Numbered from the stretch's first letter, positions 8,778 through 18,185 are shown. The stretch is DNA of 64,000 bases from Martinezella rhizogenes (GCF_007002745.1 NZ_SGNY01000006.1:248001-312000), one strand, 5' to 3'. The notes: generated by a model not told the origin, from the sequence alone. Numbers and translations: made by a program.

Positions 8778-10400
8778 TCAGAAGAGTTTGAGCCGGGTCT
8801 TGGGTTCGGCTTCCACACCGGGTTTCTTGACGCCGGGGTCATCCGGCGCGCCGCCGAAGAAGGGTACGGCTTCCGCCTTCTCATCCGCTGCATTGGTTTC
8901 AGCCGGCGCTTCGATGGTGGCGGGCTTTTTCTCCTTCGGAACCGATACGGCGGGCGCCACCTCTATCGGTGCGGCGGGAACGGGTTTCGGCTCGGCACGA
9001 GGCTCGGGAGCAGCTTCGACGACGATTGTTTTCGCAACCGGTTCCGGTTCCGCCCTTGCTGGCGCTGCGGCAATCGCATTTTCGATTGTCAGGTCTTCGA
9101 CAGGGCCTTCGAGCTGGCCAAACGGTGCTTTCCATTCGAAGGCATCGAGACGGCCCGTCACTGGCGAAATCGGCAGCCATTTTTCCGAAACGACACCATC
9201 CGCCACCCAGGCAGGGTCACGCGGCGCGCGCAGCGCCTGCGCCATCCAGTAGCGCACCCGGCCCTGATCGCCGGTTTCGGCCTCTTCAATATCGGCCATC
9301 AGCAGGAAGATGCTTTCGCGCGGCTCGATCCGGGCTGCGGCCTCTGCCTTGGCCCGGGCCTTCGCAAATTCCTTGGCGTCGAGTGCTGCCTGCGCCACGG
9401 CGAACAGGGATTCGATATTGTTGGGCTTCAGGCTTTCGAGCCGCTCGGCACGTTTCAGCCGGTCAATGGCGGTATCACCGCTCCGGGCGCGGACATAAAG
9501 TTCGGCGATCTGCGGGTGCGGATCGGTTTTCCACACTGGCTCCAGAACCGTGGCGGCCTTGCGCAGATTGTCTTCGCGCAGATAGGATCTTGCTGCGATC
9601 AGCGCTGCCGGAACGAGGCTCTTTGCGAGCTTGAGGGCATGTTTGGCATCCTCGCGGGCACCTATCGGATCGCTTTCCAGCTTTTCGCCGGCCTTGGCGG
9701 TGAGAAGCACGGCTTTCAGCCGCTCCGCCTCACCCCGTTCGATGACGCTGGCTGCCTTCTGCTGATCGAGCAGACGGATCGCGTCATCCCATTGTCCATT
9801 GCGACAACGATTTTCCAGCGTCGCCTGTGCTGCCCAGGGCAGGTAGGGGGCTTTTTCCGCCGCATCCTCGGCATATTGCTGGGCGGCCTCATACGCACCC
9901 TGACGGCGGGCCTCTATATAAAGGCCGCGAAGGCCAAGCTCGCGGGTTTCGGGATCGCGGGCCATGGCTTCGAACTTGCGGCGCGCTTCGTCATATTTGC
10001 CTTCGATGAGATCGGCCTGCGCATCGAGCAGGTGGATCAACGGCTCCTGATCGGCGTTGAGCAATCCTTGTGTGCGGGCCGTCATCTTGCGGGCGAGAAT
10101 GGCGTTTCCTGCACCAGCGGCGATGAGGCCGGTGGAGAGCGCCTGATAACCGCGGTCACGCTTGCGGGCACGGAAATAACGGCGGGCAGCATTGGGCGAG
10201 GTCCAGACGGCGTTGACGACCCACCAGACCAGCATGACGGCCGCAACGAGCGCAGCGATGATCGAGGCGGCGACCATCAGGCTCATTTCGATCAGCTGGC
10301 CCTGCCAGACGATGGAAAGCACGCCCGGCCGGTCTGCCAGCCAGGAAAAGCCGAAACCGAGCGCCAGGACGATAAGGGCGAAAGTCAGAATTCTGGTCAT
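8778..10400 (-). CDS. hemY: HemY-type TPR membrane protein
   Basis: Inner-membrane protein of 540 residues whose role in haem synthesis remains uncertain. This is the TPR-type HemY of proteobacteria, not protoporphyrinogen oxidase. Two N-terminal transmembrane helices lie at about residues 4-23 and 38-63, followed by the HemY_N segment WTSPNAARRYFRARKRDRGYQAL. Alpha-helical TPR-like repeats run to about 400, and the Pro/Ala/Glu-rich tail beyond about 430 is probably disordered. The start lies 2 nt after the TAA of the mic60 gene, with a purine-rich AGGGG Shine-Dalgarno overlapping that stop. Position after hemC, hemD and a hemX/Mic60-like gene matches the proteobacterial hemCDXY order. Confidence 0.87.
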   Translation of the reverse strand: MTRILTFALIVLALGFGFSWLADRPGVLSIVWQGQLIEMSLMVAASIIAALVAAVMLVWWVVNAVWTSPNAARRYFRARKRDRGYQALSTGLIAAGAGNAILARKMTARTQGLLNADQEPLIHLLDAQADLIEGKYDEARRKFEAMARDPETRELGLRGLYIEARRQGAYEAAQQYAEDAAEKAPYLPWAAQATLENRCRNGQWDDAIRLLDQQKAASVIERGEAERLKAVLLTAKAGEKLESDPIGAREDAKHALKLAKSLVPAALIAARSYLREDNLRKAATVLEPVWKTDPHPQIAELYVRARSGDTAIDRLKRAERLESLKPNNIESLFAVAQAALDAKEFAKARAKAEAAARIEPRESIFLLMADIEEAETGDQGRVRYWMAQALRAPRDPAWVADGVVSEKWLPISPVTGRLDAFEWKAPFGQLEGPVEDLTIENAIAAAPARAEPEPVAKTIVVEAAPEPRAEPKPVPAAPIEVAPAVSVPKEKKPATIEAPAETNAADEKAEAVPFFGGAPDDPGVKKPGVEAEPKTRLKLF

Positions 10401-10404
10401 GCCC

Positions 10405-11772
10405 TTACCCCTGCCTGCCGGTGCTGGTGATGGCGCGGTTCAACGTGCCGCCCACCAGATTTTCGACCTCGATGCGAGCATCCAGAGATTTTTTATAATC
10501 GGCAGATGCCGTTCTGGCTGCCTCGGGAAGCCCGTTCCATTCAAGTGCTGCGCCCTGCAGATCACCGTTGCGCAGCTTGTTTTCCATGCGCGCGATCATG
10601 GCGTCGGGTGTTTCACCCTCGATATTTCCGACCGGGCGCACCTTTACCAGCGAAAAGGCGCTTTCCGTCAGGCGTTCCATGATGCCCTGATTGGGGTCGG
10701 GCTGGTTGATGGCTGACAGCATCGCATTGGCGACGTCAGGGAATTTCTGCATCAGTTCCGAGCGTGACGGCACGCCGGTTGCGGCAAAGGATTGCAGCGA
10801 TGCAATGGCCGGATCATCAGGCGTGACCTTGGAGAGCGTGTCGAGCTCCGTGAGGAACGGACCGCCGCGATCGATCGCGGCCTTCAGGGCGGCCGAGGCG
10901 ATGGCGCGGGCGACTTCGATATCGTCGCGCGGTTCATTGATCTTGGTTTCCGCGTCAGTAAGGCGGCGCGTCAGTTCGGCTGTCGCCGAGGCCTGTGCGG
11001 ATCGTTCCGACTGCAACGCGGCTTCCAGCGCGGTCACTTTTTCCGCAAGACCATCCACCTGCGGGGCCTCACTTTTTGCGCCTTCGAGCGCTGCGATGCG
11101 CTGCTCCAGTGCTGAAGTGTCCGCTGCCGGGGCATTGGCAAGTTGCTGCCGCAGGCCGGTGATATCGGTTTTCAGTGCAGTGATCTCATCGCTTCCGGCT
11201 CTTCCGGAATTGGAGGAGGGCAGGATGCCGGCATATTGCATGCTGCCGGCGGCGGCGAGTGCTATGAGGCCGCCGACGATACCCGCCGCAATAAGGCCGG
11301 AGGTTGCTGCCTGTTTGCGCTCCGCCTGCTGTGGGGTGGAGGGCTTGGCCGGTTTCGAAGCCGCAGCCGCGGTTGCGGCGGCGCTCGTTCCGGCTGCATC
11401 CGCCGTCGGTTTTAAGTCGGCTTTGGGCGGAACAGCAGCCTGCGAGACCGGCTCTTTCTGCTTGTCCTCGGAGCTCTCAGCCTTCGGTTCGGCAGCTGCG
11501 GAGCCCGCTTTGCCAACATTGGGCTCGGGCTCGATGGCGGTTTTCTTCGGCTGGTCCCAGATGGGTGCGGGATTGCCTGTTGCGGCTGATTCAGGCTTCG
11601 TTTCCGGAGCACCCGGTTCTACTGGCGATGCCGGCGTTTTGTCATCGGGCTTTTCGTCCATCCTGGCAGCGTCCCCTTCGGCGGAAATTGCTTTCACGTC
11701 TTTTGCGTCCAGGTCGATTGTGACCGGTTCGGCTTTGGACTTGGAGTGGCGTGGCGGCTTTCCCGATACCAT
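10405..11772 (-). CDS. Mitofilin/Mic60-like membrane protein (COG4223 type)
   Basis: Protein of 455 residues with the Mic60 layout. A long Pro/Ala/Glu/Lys-rich N-terminal region (1-150) is followed by one transmembrane helix (about 157-180, SGLIAAGIVGGLIALAAAG), a coiled-coil region (about 195-300) and a C-terminal mitofilin-like domain (about 330-450). The last contains VKVRPVGNIEG and a GDLQGAALEWNGLP-type helix. Alphaproteobacterial Mic60 proteins shape intracytoplasmic or inner membranes and are the presumed source of mitochondrial cristae proteins; they are typically encoded beside haem genes, as here. E. coli has hemX at the same operon position. Function in this organism is inferred. 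Confidence 0.83.
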   Translation of the reverse strand: MVSGKPPRHSKSKAEPVTIDLDAKDVKAISAEGDAARMDEKPDDKTPASPVEPGAPETKPESAATGNPAPIWDQPKKTAIEPEPNVGKAGSAAAEPKAESSEDKQKEPVSQAAVPPKADLKPTADAAGTSAAATAAAASKPAKPSTPQQAERKQAATSGLIAAGIVGGLIALAAAGSMQYAGILPSSNSGRAGSDEITALKTDITGLRQQLANAPAADTSALEQRIAALEGAKSEAPQVDGLAEKVTALEAALQSERSAQASATAELTRRLTDAETKINEPRDDIEVARAIASAALKAAIDRGGPFLTELDTLSKVTPDDPAIASLQSFAATGVPSRSELMQKFPDVANAMLSAINQPDPNQGIMERLTESAFSLVKVRPVGNIEGETPDAMIARMENKLRNGDLQGAALEWNGLPEAARTASADYKKSLDARIEVENLVGGTLNRAITSTGRQG

Positions 11773-11845
11773 GACAACCTCATTTCTGCCTGCAGTATTC
11801 TAAACCTAGTCAGTGACGGCGGCAAAGGAAAGGGGCGAACGCCAA

Positions 11846-12586
11846 TTAGGTTCCAGAGTAATGGCACAGAAGTTCGAACATCGCCGCCTCGCTCGGCTCT
11901 TCGGCGGCAATGGCCTTTGAGCGGAAAATTTCCGGAACCAGAGAAAGCACATTGCGGCTGATGCAGATGAACTGGACCGCCGCCAGCGCACCCACATATT
12001 TTTCCGCCGACGCATGGCTGAAAAAAGCCCGTGCCGCTTCGGACGAATAGAGCAGGACCATATCGGCAGTGGTGTGGAGAAGGGCCGTTTCAAGCATGTT
12101 TTCGGAGATGTCCGAGGGCAGCATCTCGTAACAATCGACCGTTCTGAAGGGAATGCCCGCTGCGGCAAGACCTTCCTCGAAGACGGAGCCACGTGGCCTG
12201 CCGGCGAGATAGAGCAGGGGTTGCCCTTCGGAAAAAAGAGCGCGGTGCTCCGTCACCAGCGCGGTCAGACCGAGGGCATCTCCTGCCGCGGTGAATATCT
12301 GCCCGAAGCCAGCTTTTTCCGCCACCTGAGCGGTTGCTCCGCCAACGGCAAAAAGCGGTTTCGACAGATGCGGGGCCAGTTGCTCTCCGAATGTGTCCAG
12401 CGCCCGCACCGCCTCTGCGCTGGTTACCGCGATGGCCGCCAGCGAGCCGGAGAGCGCCGAGATGGCGCGTTCACCATGATGAACGGGATGAAACAGCGGA
12501 ACAAGCACCGGCTCGTGGCCGAGCGCTTCAAGCTTTGCGGCCGTCCTTTCGCCCGAACGCTGCGGCCGGGTGACGACGATCCGCAT
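11846..12586 (-). CDS. hemD: Uroporphyrinogen-III synthase
   Basis: Cyclises hydroxymethylbilane to uroporphyrinogen III with inversion of ring D. The protein has 246 residues, typical of the family, and the sequence is weakly conserved as usual. Recognisable pieces are the N-terminal MRIVVTRPQRSGERTA, AIAVTSAEAVRAL, LYLAGRPRG and the C-terminal YSSEAARAFF. The frame is open to 12715, but ATG 12586 starts the conserved N-terminus and lies 4 nt after the hemC stop. Operon order hemC-hemD supports the call. Confidence 0.92.
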   Translation of the reverse strand: MRIVVTRPQRSGERTAAKLEALGHEPVLVPLFHPVHHGERAISALSGSLAAIAVTSAEAVRALDTFGEQLAPHLSKPLFAVGGATAQVAEKAGFGQIFTAAGDALGLTALVTEHRALFSEGQPLLYLAGRPRGSVFEEGLAAAGIPFRTVDCYEMLPSDISENMLETALLHTTADMVLLYSSEAARAFFSHASAEKYVGALAAVQFICISRNVLSLVPEIFRSKAIAAEEPSEAAMFELLCHYSGT

Positions 12587-12590
12587 CGGC

Positions 12591-13520
12591 TCAGCTCCAG
12601 CCTTCGAAGAAATTGCTGCCCGCCTTGGCGCGCACCTCTTCGCCGGCCTGTCGGCCGAGTTTTGCCGAATCGCTGCGGTTACCGGAGATTTCAATGCCGT
12701 GGCTCGTCTGGCCATCGGGGGTAAGGATCAGGCCGGAAAAATGCAAATCTTCGCCGTCGCAGGTCGCATAACCGGCGATCGGCGTGCGACAGGAGCCGTC
12801 AAGTGCGGCCAGAAAGGCGCGCTCACAGGTCACGGCGTCAAAGGTCGGCCTGTCATTTATGGGGGCAAGCAGCTCGTCCATGCGGGTATCGCCGATGCGG
12901 CTTTCCACACAGATCGCGCCTTGCGCCGGAGCAGGGGGGAATTCCTTCGGGTCGAGAATTTCCGTCGGGACATTCTCCTTGCCGAGCCGCTTCAGGCCGG
13001 CAAAGGCGAGGAGCGTTGCATCCGCCTGGCCTTCTTCGAGCTTGCGCAGGCGGGTATCGACCAGGCCGCGAAAAACGATGACGCTCAGATCCGGCCGCAG
13101 GCGGCGGATCAGCGCCTGACGGCGCAGAGAGGCGGAGCCGACAACGGCGCCCTGCGGCAACTCCAGCAGCTTCGGCGCGGTGCGGCCAATAAAGGCGTCG
13201 CGCATGTCTTCACGCGGCAGGAAGGCGGAAAGATAGAGGCCCTCAGGCAAAATAGTCGGCATATCCTTGGAGGAATGCACGGCAATATCGAGTTCGCCGG
13301 ACAGAAGCTGATTTTCCAGTTCCTCCGTGAACAGGCCCTTGCCACCGATCTCCGACAGAGCGCGATCGGTTATCCGATCACCCTTGGTGGATAGCACGAC
13401 GATTTCGAACATGTCTTCCGGCAGGCCATGCGCCGACATCAGCCGGCTGCGGGTCTCATAAGCCTGTGCGAGCGCCAGAGGGCTGCCGCGCGTGCCGATT
13501 CGGAAAGGTTTTGTTTGCAT
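12591..13520 (-). CDS. hemC: Porphobilinogen deaminase (hydroxymethylbilane synthase)
   Basis: Polymerises four porphobilinogen units to hydroxymethylbilane in the cytoplasm. The protein has 309 residues. The dipyrromethane cofactor attaches at Cys244 in [12 protein letters not shown]. The catalytic aspartate lies in [10 protein letters not shown], and the N-terminal [13 protein letters not shown] and SASLRRQAL substrate-binding motifs are intact. It is the first gene of the minus-strand hem cluster and divergent from tsaD, with 73 bp between the two starts that must hold both promoters. Confidence 0.97.
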   Translation of the reverse strand: MQTKPFRIGTRGSPLALAQAYETRSRLMSAHGLPEDMFEIVVLSTKGDRITDRALSEIGGKGLFTEELENQLLSGELDIAVHSSKDMPTILPEGLYLSAFLPREDMRDAFIGRTAPKLLELPQGAVVGSASLRRQALIRRLRPDLSVIVFRGLVDTRLRKLEEGQADATLLAFAGLKRLGKENVPTEILDPKEFPPAPAQGAICVESRIGDTRMDELLAPINDRPTFDAVTCERAFLAALDGSCRTPIAGYATCDGEDLHFSGLILTPDGQTSHGIEISGNRSDSAKLGRQAGEEVRAKAGSNFFEGWS

Positions 13521-13593
13521 CCGCGTCTATCCATTGTTACCGGAGTTGTCTTAGACCAACTCAGCGCATGATCGCAATGAACGAACAGATTTG

Positions 13594-14691
13594 ATGACCC
13601 CCTTTCTTCGTATCCTCGGCATAGAGACAAGCTGTGACGAAACCGCTGCATCCATTGTGGTTCGGCATGCGGACGGGCGTGGCGAGATCGTCTCCGACGT
13701 CGTTTTGTCGCAGCTTGAGGAACACAGCGCCTATGGCGGCGTGGTGCCGGAAATTGCCGCGCGCGCCCATGTCGAGGCGCTGGACACGCTGGTGGAAGAA
13801 GCGCTGGAGCAGGCGGGTGTGACGCTTGCCGATATCGACGCCATTGCCGCCACATCCGGCCCCGGCCTTATCGGCGGCCTGCTGGTAGGGCTGATGACGG
13901 GCAAGGCGATTGCGATGGCTGCGGATAAGCCGCTCTACGCCATCAACCATCTGGAGGGCCATGCGCTGACGGCGCGGCTGACCGATGGCCTGTCTTTCCC
14001 CTATCTGATGCTGCTGGTTTCAGGTGGGCATACCCAGCTGGTGCTGGTGCGTGGAGTCGGCGATTATGAGCGCTGGGGCACCACCATCGATGACGCTTTA
14101 GGTGAAGCGTTCGACAAGACGGCGAAACTTTTAGGCCTGCCCTATCCCGGTGGCCCGGCGGTCGAGAAGGCGGCGGCGAAGGGTGACCCGAACCGGTTTC
14201 CGCTGCCGCGCCCGATGGTCGGCGAAACCCGTTTGGATTTTTCCTTCTCCGGCCTGAAGACGGCGGTGCGGCAGGCGGCGACCGCCATCGCGCCGCTTTC
14301 GGAGCAGGATATTGCCGATATCTGCGCCTCGTTCCAGAAGGCGGTATCGCGCACCCTCAAGGATCGCATCGGCCGCGGCCTTGCCCGTTTCAGCCAGGAG
14401 TTTCCGCAGCTGGAAACCAAACCGGCGCTGGTCGTGGCCGGCGGCGTTGCGGCCAATCAGGAAATCCGCCAGACACTGCAGGCGCTTTGCGATACGCATG
14501 GCTTCCGTTTCGTTGCGCCGCCACACCGGCTTTGCACCGACAATGCGGCAATGATCGCCTGGGCGGGACTGGAGCGCATGGCGGATGGCAGGCAAGCCGA
14601 TCCGCTGGAGATACCGCCGCGCTCGCGCTGGCCACTTGATGGCAATGCGGAGACGTTGATCGGTTTCGGCAAAAGGGGAGCCAAGGCCTGA
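13594..14691 (+). CDS. tsaD: tRNA N6-threonylcarbamoyladenosine transferase subunit TsaD
   Basis: Transfers the threonylcarbamoyl group to A37 of ANN-decoding tRNAs together with TsaB and TsaE, which are not in this window. The protein has 365 residues. The ASKHA fold is evident from [16 protein letters not shown] at the N-terminus. The metal-binding HxxxH is in [10 protein letters not shown], followed by [11 protein letters not shown], and [12 protein letters not shown] is in the second half. The frame opens with TTG 13591, but the adjacent ATG 13594 is used. Its stop overlaps the gpsA start (TGATG). Confidence 0.97.
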   Translation: MTPFLRILGIETSCDETAASIVVRHADGRGEIVSDVVLSQLEEHSAYGGVVPEIAARAHVEALDTLVEEALEQAGVTLADIDAIAATSGPGLIGGLLVGLMTGKAIAMAADKPLYAINHLEGHALTARLTDGLSFPYLMLLVSGGHTQLVLVRGVGDYERWGTTIDDALGEAFDKTAKLLGLPYPGGPAVEKAAAKGDPNRFPLPRPMVGETRLDFSFSGLKTAVRQAATAIAPLSEQDIADICASFQKAVSRTLKDRIGRGLARFSQEFPQLETKPALVVAGGVAANQEIRQTLQALCDTHGFRFVAPPHRLCTDNAAMIAWAGLERMADGRQADPLEIPPRSRWPLDGNAETLIGFGKRGAKA

Positions 14692-15674
14692 TGCAGCGGG
14701 AAAAAATCGTCGTCATCGGCGCTGGCGCCTTCGGAACCGCGCTTGCCGTCGTCATTGCGCTGGAAAACCGGCATGACGTCACCTTGCTCGGCCGTGATGC
14801 ATCGCTGATGGCCGATCTGAAGGCTGATCGTGTTCACGAGGCGGCTCTGCCGGGTGTCGAGCTGCCGGACGCGCTTGAATTTTCGGTCGAGCCGGATGTG
14901 CTGGCTGGCGCCAATATCGTGCTCTTCGCCATGCCCTCGCAGGCTCATGCGGATGCGGCGCGTCATTATGGTCCTTATCTGGCTAACGACTCTATCATCG
15001 TCACCTGCGCCAAGGGTATCGACCGCAGCTCCGGTCGCCTGCTAACGGAACTTCTGGAAGCGGAACTGCCGCATCATCCCATTGCGGTCCTTTCCGGTCC
15101 GGGATTTGCGGCAGATATCGCGCGCGGTCTGCCCACCGCCATGGCGATTGCGGCGGAAGACGCAGCGGTTGCCGAACGGCTGGCGACCACGATTTCCGGC
15201 AGGACCTTCCGGCTTTATGCCTCCACCGACCGTATTGGCGTGCAGCTCGGCGGGGCGTTGAAGAATGTTCTCGCCATTGCCGCCGGTATCGTCGAAGGCG
15301 CGGGTCTTGGCGACTCCGCCCGGGCGGCGTTGATTTCGCGCGGCCTTGCCGAGATGTCGCGTCTCATCGTCGCCATGGGCGGCAAGGCCGATACGGTACG
15401 CGGCCTTTCCGGACTTGGGGATCTGGTGCTGACCGCCACCAGCCACCAGTCGCGCAACCTGCGTTTCGGCATCGCGCTTGGCCGGGGTGAGGGCAAGGAT
15501 ATGTCCGGCGGGTTGGTGGAGGGTGCTTTTGCGGCTGCCGTTGCCGCCCGGCTCGGAGAAAGTCATGCCGTCGACATGCCGGTTACCGAAGCGGTGGCTG
15601 CCATCATCGATGGCAATCTGGATGTGGCGAGCGCCATGCAACAATTGATGACACGGCCAATCACCACTGAATGA
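14691..15674 (+). CDS. gpsA: Glycerol-3-phosphate dehydrogenase [NAD(P)+]
   Basis: Reduces dihydroxyacetone phosphate to sn-glycerol-3-phosphate for phospholipid synthesis. The protein has 327 residues. The dinucleotide-binding loop [14 protein letters not shown] is at the N-terminus, with VTCAKGID and [16 protein letters not shown] in the middle. The catalytic-lysine region is [18 protein letters not shown], and the substrate segment [11 protein letters not shown] completes the family pattern. One-nucleotide overlap with tsaD and a 4-nt ATGA junction at its own end indicate a coupled transcript. Confidence 0.97.
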   Translation: MQREKIVVIGAGAFGTALAVVIALENRHDVTLLGRDASLMADLKADRVHEAALPGVELPDALEFSVEPDVLAGANIVLFAMPSQAHADAARHYGPYLANDSIIVTCAKGIDRSSGRLLTELLEAELPHHPIAVLSGPGFAADIARGLPTAMAIAAEDAAVAERLATTISGRTFRLYASTDRIGVQLGGALKNVLAIAAGIVEGAGLGDSARAALISRGLAEMSRLIVAMGGKADTVRGLSGLGDLVLTATSHQSRNLRFGIALGRGEGKDMSGGLVEGAFAAAVAARLGESHAVDMPVTEAVAAIIDGNLDVASAMQQLMTRPITTE

Positions 15675-15700
15675 GTGTGGCCGACCCTGAGGAGACGAAA

Positions 15701-15994
15701 ATGCTGTTTGCCTTTATCTGCAAGGACAAGCCCGGACACCTGAACGTGCGCATGGAAACACGCCCGGCCCATCTGGAGCATCTGAACAAGCTGAATGCCG
15801 AGGGCACGCTGAAGATCGCCGGCCCGTTTCTGGATGCCGAAGGCAAGCCGAACGGCAGCCTCGTCATCGTGGAAGCGGCCGATATCGATGCGGCCAGGGC
15901 GCTCGCCGATGCCGATCCCTATGCCAAGGCCGGCCTGTTCGAAAGCGTTGACGTGAAGCCCTATAACTGGGTCTTCAACAATCCGGGAGCTTGA
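15701..15994 (+). CDS. YciI family protein
   Basis: Small ferredoxin-like-fold protein of 97 residues. The YciI pattern is visible: FAFICKDKPGHLNVRMETRPAHLEHL, then LKIAGPFLDAEGKPNGSLVIVEA and DPYAKAGLFESVDVKPYNWVF. Members have a conserved His/Asp pair and uncertain catalytic roles. The frame opens at ATG 15671, overlapping the gpsA stop, but ATG 15701 has a strong GAGGAG Shine-Dalgarno 6 nt upstream and gives the usual family length, so it is preferred. Confidence 0.88.
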   Translation: MLFAFICKDKPGHLNVRMETRPAHLEHLNKLNAEGTLKIAGPFLDAEGKPNGSLVIVEAADIDAARALADADPYAKAGLFESVDVKPYNWVFNNPGA

Positions 15995-16000
15995 GCGGGC

Positions 16001-16444
16001 ATGGCGAATTACTGGCTTTACAAGTCCGAGCCGTTCAAATGGTCCTGGGAGATGCAGAAGGCCAAGGGCGAGGCGGGCGAAGAATGGACCGGCGTGCGCA
16101 ATTATCAGGCGCGCAACAACATGCGCGCCATGAAGATCGGCGACAAGGGTTTCTTCTATCATTCCAATGAGGGGCTGGATGTCGTCGGTATCGTCGAAGT
16201 CTGCGCGCTGTCGCATCCGGACTCGACCGCCGAAGGCGATCTGAAGTGGGACTGCGTTGATATTCGCGCTGTCTGCGATATGCCGCAGCCGGTTTCGCTG
16301 AAGGATGTGAAGGCCAACCCCAAATTGGAGAAGATGTCGCTCGTCACCTCCATGCGGCTTTCCGTGCAGCCGGTGACGGAAGAGGAATATCTCGAGGTCT
16401 GCCGCATGGGCAACCTCGCCAATCCGCCGAAATCACCGGACTGA
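16001..16444 (+). CDS. EVE domain protein (thymocyte nuclear protein 1-like)
   Basis: Soluble protein of 147 residues consisting of one EVE (PUA-like) domain. Markers are MANYWLYKSEPFKWSW at the N-terminus, EWTGVRNYQARNNMRAMKIGD and GFFYHSNEGLDVVGIVEV. EVE and PUA-like folds bind modified bases in nucleic acids; the ligand here is unknown. It starts 6 nt after the yciI stop in the tsaD-gpsA-yciI-EVE run, a gene order I associate with Rhizobiales. No restriction or methylation partner that would suggest a defence role is nearby. Confidence 0.9.
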   Translation: MANYWLYKSEPFKWSWEMQKAKGEAGEEWTGVRNYQARNNMRAMKIGDKGFFYHSNEGLDVVGIVEVCALSHPDSTAEGDLKWDCVDIRAVCDMPQPVSLKDVKANPKLEKMSLVTSMRLSVQPVTEEEYLEVCRMGNLANPPKSPD

Positions 16445-16451
16445 TCCTTCG

Positions 16452-17096
16452 GTGAAGACCGATCCCGAACGCTTCATTCTCGACAATGCTGCCATCATGC
16501 ATCCACCGCATGTGCCGGAACTGCGTCTTTATCTTGCCACTGAAGCCCATGAGCTGTGGCTGAAGACGGAGGAGGAGCTGGAGGAGATCGGTCTGCCGCC
16601 ACCCTTCTGGGCCTTTGCCTGGGCCGGCGGGCAGGGGCTTGCCCGTTATGTTCTCGATCATCCTGAAAGCGTTTCTGGCAAGCGCGTGCTGGATTTCGCC
16701 AGCGGCTCCGGGCTAGTCGCCATCGCTGCGGCAAAGGCCGGCGCAGCCAAGGTCCTCGCAGCCGATATCGACCCGTGGACGGAAACCGCCATTCGGTTGA
16801 ACGCGGCGCTCAATGGCGTGGATATAGGATTTAGTGGCGTTGATCTGGTTGGCAAACCGGTAGAGGCGGATGTTCTGCTGGCGGGAGACGTGTTTTACGA
16901 CCGCGCCTTCGCCGACCTTCTCTTGCCATGGTTTCTGGAATTGACGTCGAAGGGCATCAGCGTGCTTGTGGGCGATCCGGGGCGGGCCTATCTGCCCAAA
17001 CAGCGGCTTTTCGCCGAGGCGACCTATCAGGTTCCGGTGACGCGGGCTCTGGAAGACAGCGAAGTCAAGAAGACCACCGTTTGGCGTTTCGTCTGA
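16452..17096 (+). CDS. Class I SAM-dependent methyltransferase (ETFB-lysine / PrmA-like)
   Basis: Cytoplasmic methyltransferase of 214 residues. SAM-binding motif I is VLDFASGSGLVAIAAAKAGA around residues 79-98, followed by the acidic post-I strand VLAADIDPWT. Motif II is replaced by VLLAGDVFYDRAFADLLLPW, typical of the group that includes electron-transfer-flavoprotein beta-subunit lysine methyltransferase and PrmA relatives. I use the GTG at 16452, 7 nt after the EVE stop; ATG 16497 is an alternative without a better ribosome site. Last gene of the tsaD cluster, convergent with the next gene. Confidence 0.85.
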   Translation: MKTDPERFILDNAAIMHPPHVPELRLYLATEAHELWLKTEEELEEIGLPPPFWAFAWAGGQGLARYVLDHPESVSGKRVLDFASGSGLVAIAAAKAGAAKVLAADIDPWTETAIRLNAALNGVDIGFSGVDLVGKPVEADVLLAGDVFYDRAFADLLLPWFLELTSKGISVLVGDPGRAYLPKQRLFAEATYQVPVTRALEDSEVKKTTVWRFV

Positions 17097-17105
17097 TTGT
17101 TTGCT

Positions 17106-17474
17106 TCAGGGCCGGATGATGCAGACGCCATGCTCGTAGGCGCAGGCATCGCTGGCGGTTTCGGCGCGGACATTTATTATCTTCGCCTTGGGCGCAAACG
17201 GCGCGGCTGTTGTTACACCTGCACCGTTTCGCGCAAGCCGGCCGCCGACCGCGAAATAATTGCCGTTGCCGCGTATGCGAAGCCCCGATATCGCCCCTAC
17301 ATAGGTACCACCGGGAAGGGTGGAGGGCAGCCCGTCCGTAGAGAAACTTGCCTGTGATTGTTGATGCCGATAATCTTGGCGGCCACGGAAATCCTCTGCC
17401 GCTGCGGGTGGCATTACGGTGAAAATGACGCCTGCGACCATCATGGTCAGAGCGGCGATTCGGCGCTGTAACAT
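17106..17474 (-). CDS. Small secreted protein, unknown function
   Basis: I do not recognise this family. The protein has 122 residues from ATG 17474 (ATG 17483 is in frame but only 1 nt from its GGAG). An N-terminal signal sequence runs through TMMVAGVIFTVMPPAAA, with probable cleavage after the AAA/E junction. The mature part is small, with the segment GTYVGAISGLRIRGNGNYFAVGG and two C-terminal cysteines (SDACAYEHGVC) that may form a disulphide. Divergent from sdhC and sharing its upstream region; convergent with the methyltransferase gene (9-nt gap). Confidence 0.65.
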   Translation of the reverse strand: MLQRRIAALTMMVAGVIFTVMPPAAAEDFRGRQDYRHQQSQASFSTDGLPSTLPGGTYVGAISGLRIRGNGNYFAVGGRLARNGAGVTTAAPFAPKAKIINVRAETASDACAYEHGVCIIRP

Positions 17475-17506
17475 GAGCCTCATTCTCCGGATTTTCCTGG
17501 TTAATA

Positions 17507-17547
17507 AAAGGTAAATTACACGATTTATGAATTACGTAAAGGTAAAT
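17507..17547. promoter_or_regulatory. Repeat and palindrome cluster upstream of sdhCDAB
   Basis: The 305-bp gap 17475-17779 between the small secreted gene and sdhC contains no gene and is unusually AT-rich. Two direct copies of AAAGGTAAAT (17507-17516 and 17538-17547) start 31 bp apart, about three helical turns. The palindrome TTACGTAA (17532-17539) overlaps the second copy. The same octamer forms the core of the palindrome upstream of mdh. An operator for a TCA-cycle regulator is an inference. I could not place the promoter hexamers with confidence. Confidence 0.45.
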
Positions 17548-17779
17548 ATTTCGAGGGTGTAAATCTTGGAAATGCTCGATTTTTTATTTTGAGGCAAAAA
17601 AATCCAAAAAAAATTCGTGAACCAATCGATTAAATTCGAATCGCTCTTGAAATATGCTTGTCGTGACGCCCCCATGTGATTAAACGTCGCGGTTGGTGCA
17701 ATGCACATTCTTTCGTCATGTGCAATTGCTTGGGGGCGTCCGGTTTGATGGGCGCACGGGAAAACGCCGCGAGGTTCTG

Positions 17780-18172
17780 ATGGCGAATTTGACAAATAAC
17801 CGGCCTTTGTCGCCGCATCTTCAAATTTACAAGCCGATTCCGACGATGGTCGCGTCCATCGTGCACCGCATCACGGGTTCCGCCCTTTATTTCGGAACCC
17901 TGCTGGTCGCCTGGTGGCTTATCGCGCTTGCTTCCGGTCCGGCCTATTACGACTGGGTCAGCTGGGCGATGGGTACGATCATCGGCAAACTCATCCTGAT
18001 CGGCTACACCTGGGCTCTGGTTCATCACCTGCTGGGTGGCCTTCGCCACTTCATGTGGGATCTCGGCCACGGCTTTGAGAAGAACTTCAACACGAAACTC
18101 GCCAAGGCAACCTTTGTAGCGTCGATCTGTCTGACCGCGCTCATCTGGGTCATTGCCCTGATCGTGCGCTAA
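17780..18172 (+). CDS. sdhC: Succinate dehydrogenase cytochrome b556 subunit
   Basis: Membrane anchor of complex II, holding haem b and part of the quinone site. The protein has 130 residues with three transmembrane helices. The signature [27 protein letters not shown] at residues 5-31 and the haem-ligand region [16 protein letters not shown] are both intact. The frame is open from 17693, but ATG 17780 has a GAGG Shine-Dalgarno and starts the conserved [13 protein letters not shown]. First gene of the sdh operon. Confidence 0.96.
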   Translation: MANLTNNRPLSPHLQIYKPIPTMVASIVHRITGSALYFGTLLVAWWLIALASGPAYYDWVSWAMGTIIGKLILIGYTWALVHHLLGGLRHFMWDLGHGFEKNFNTKLAKATFVASICLTALIWVIALIVR

Positions 18173-18185
18173 GGAGAAGCCTGTC

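Noticed and set aside
16001..16444. EVE-domain gene as part of a DNA-modification defence system
   Set aside because: It lies in a housekeeping cluster (tsaD-gpsA-yciI) with no restriction enzyme, DNA methylase or other defence gene nearby.
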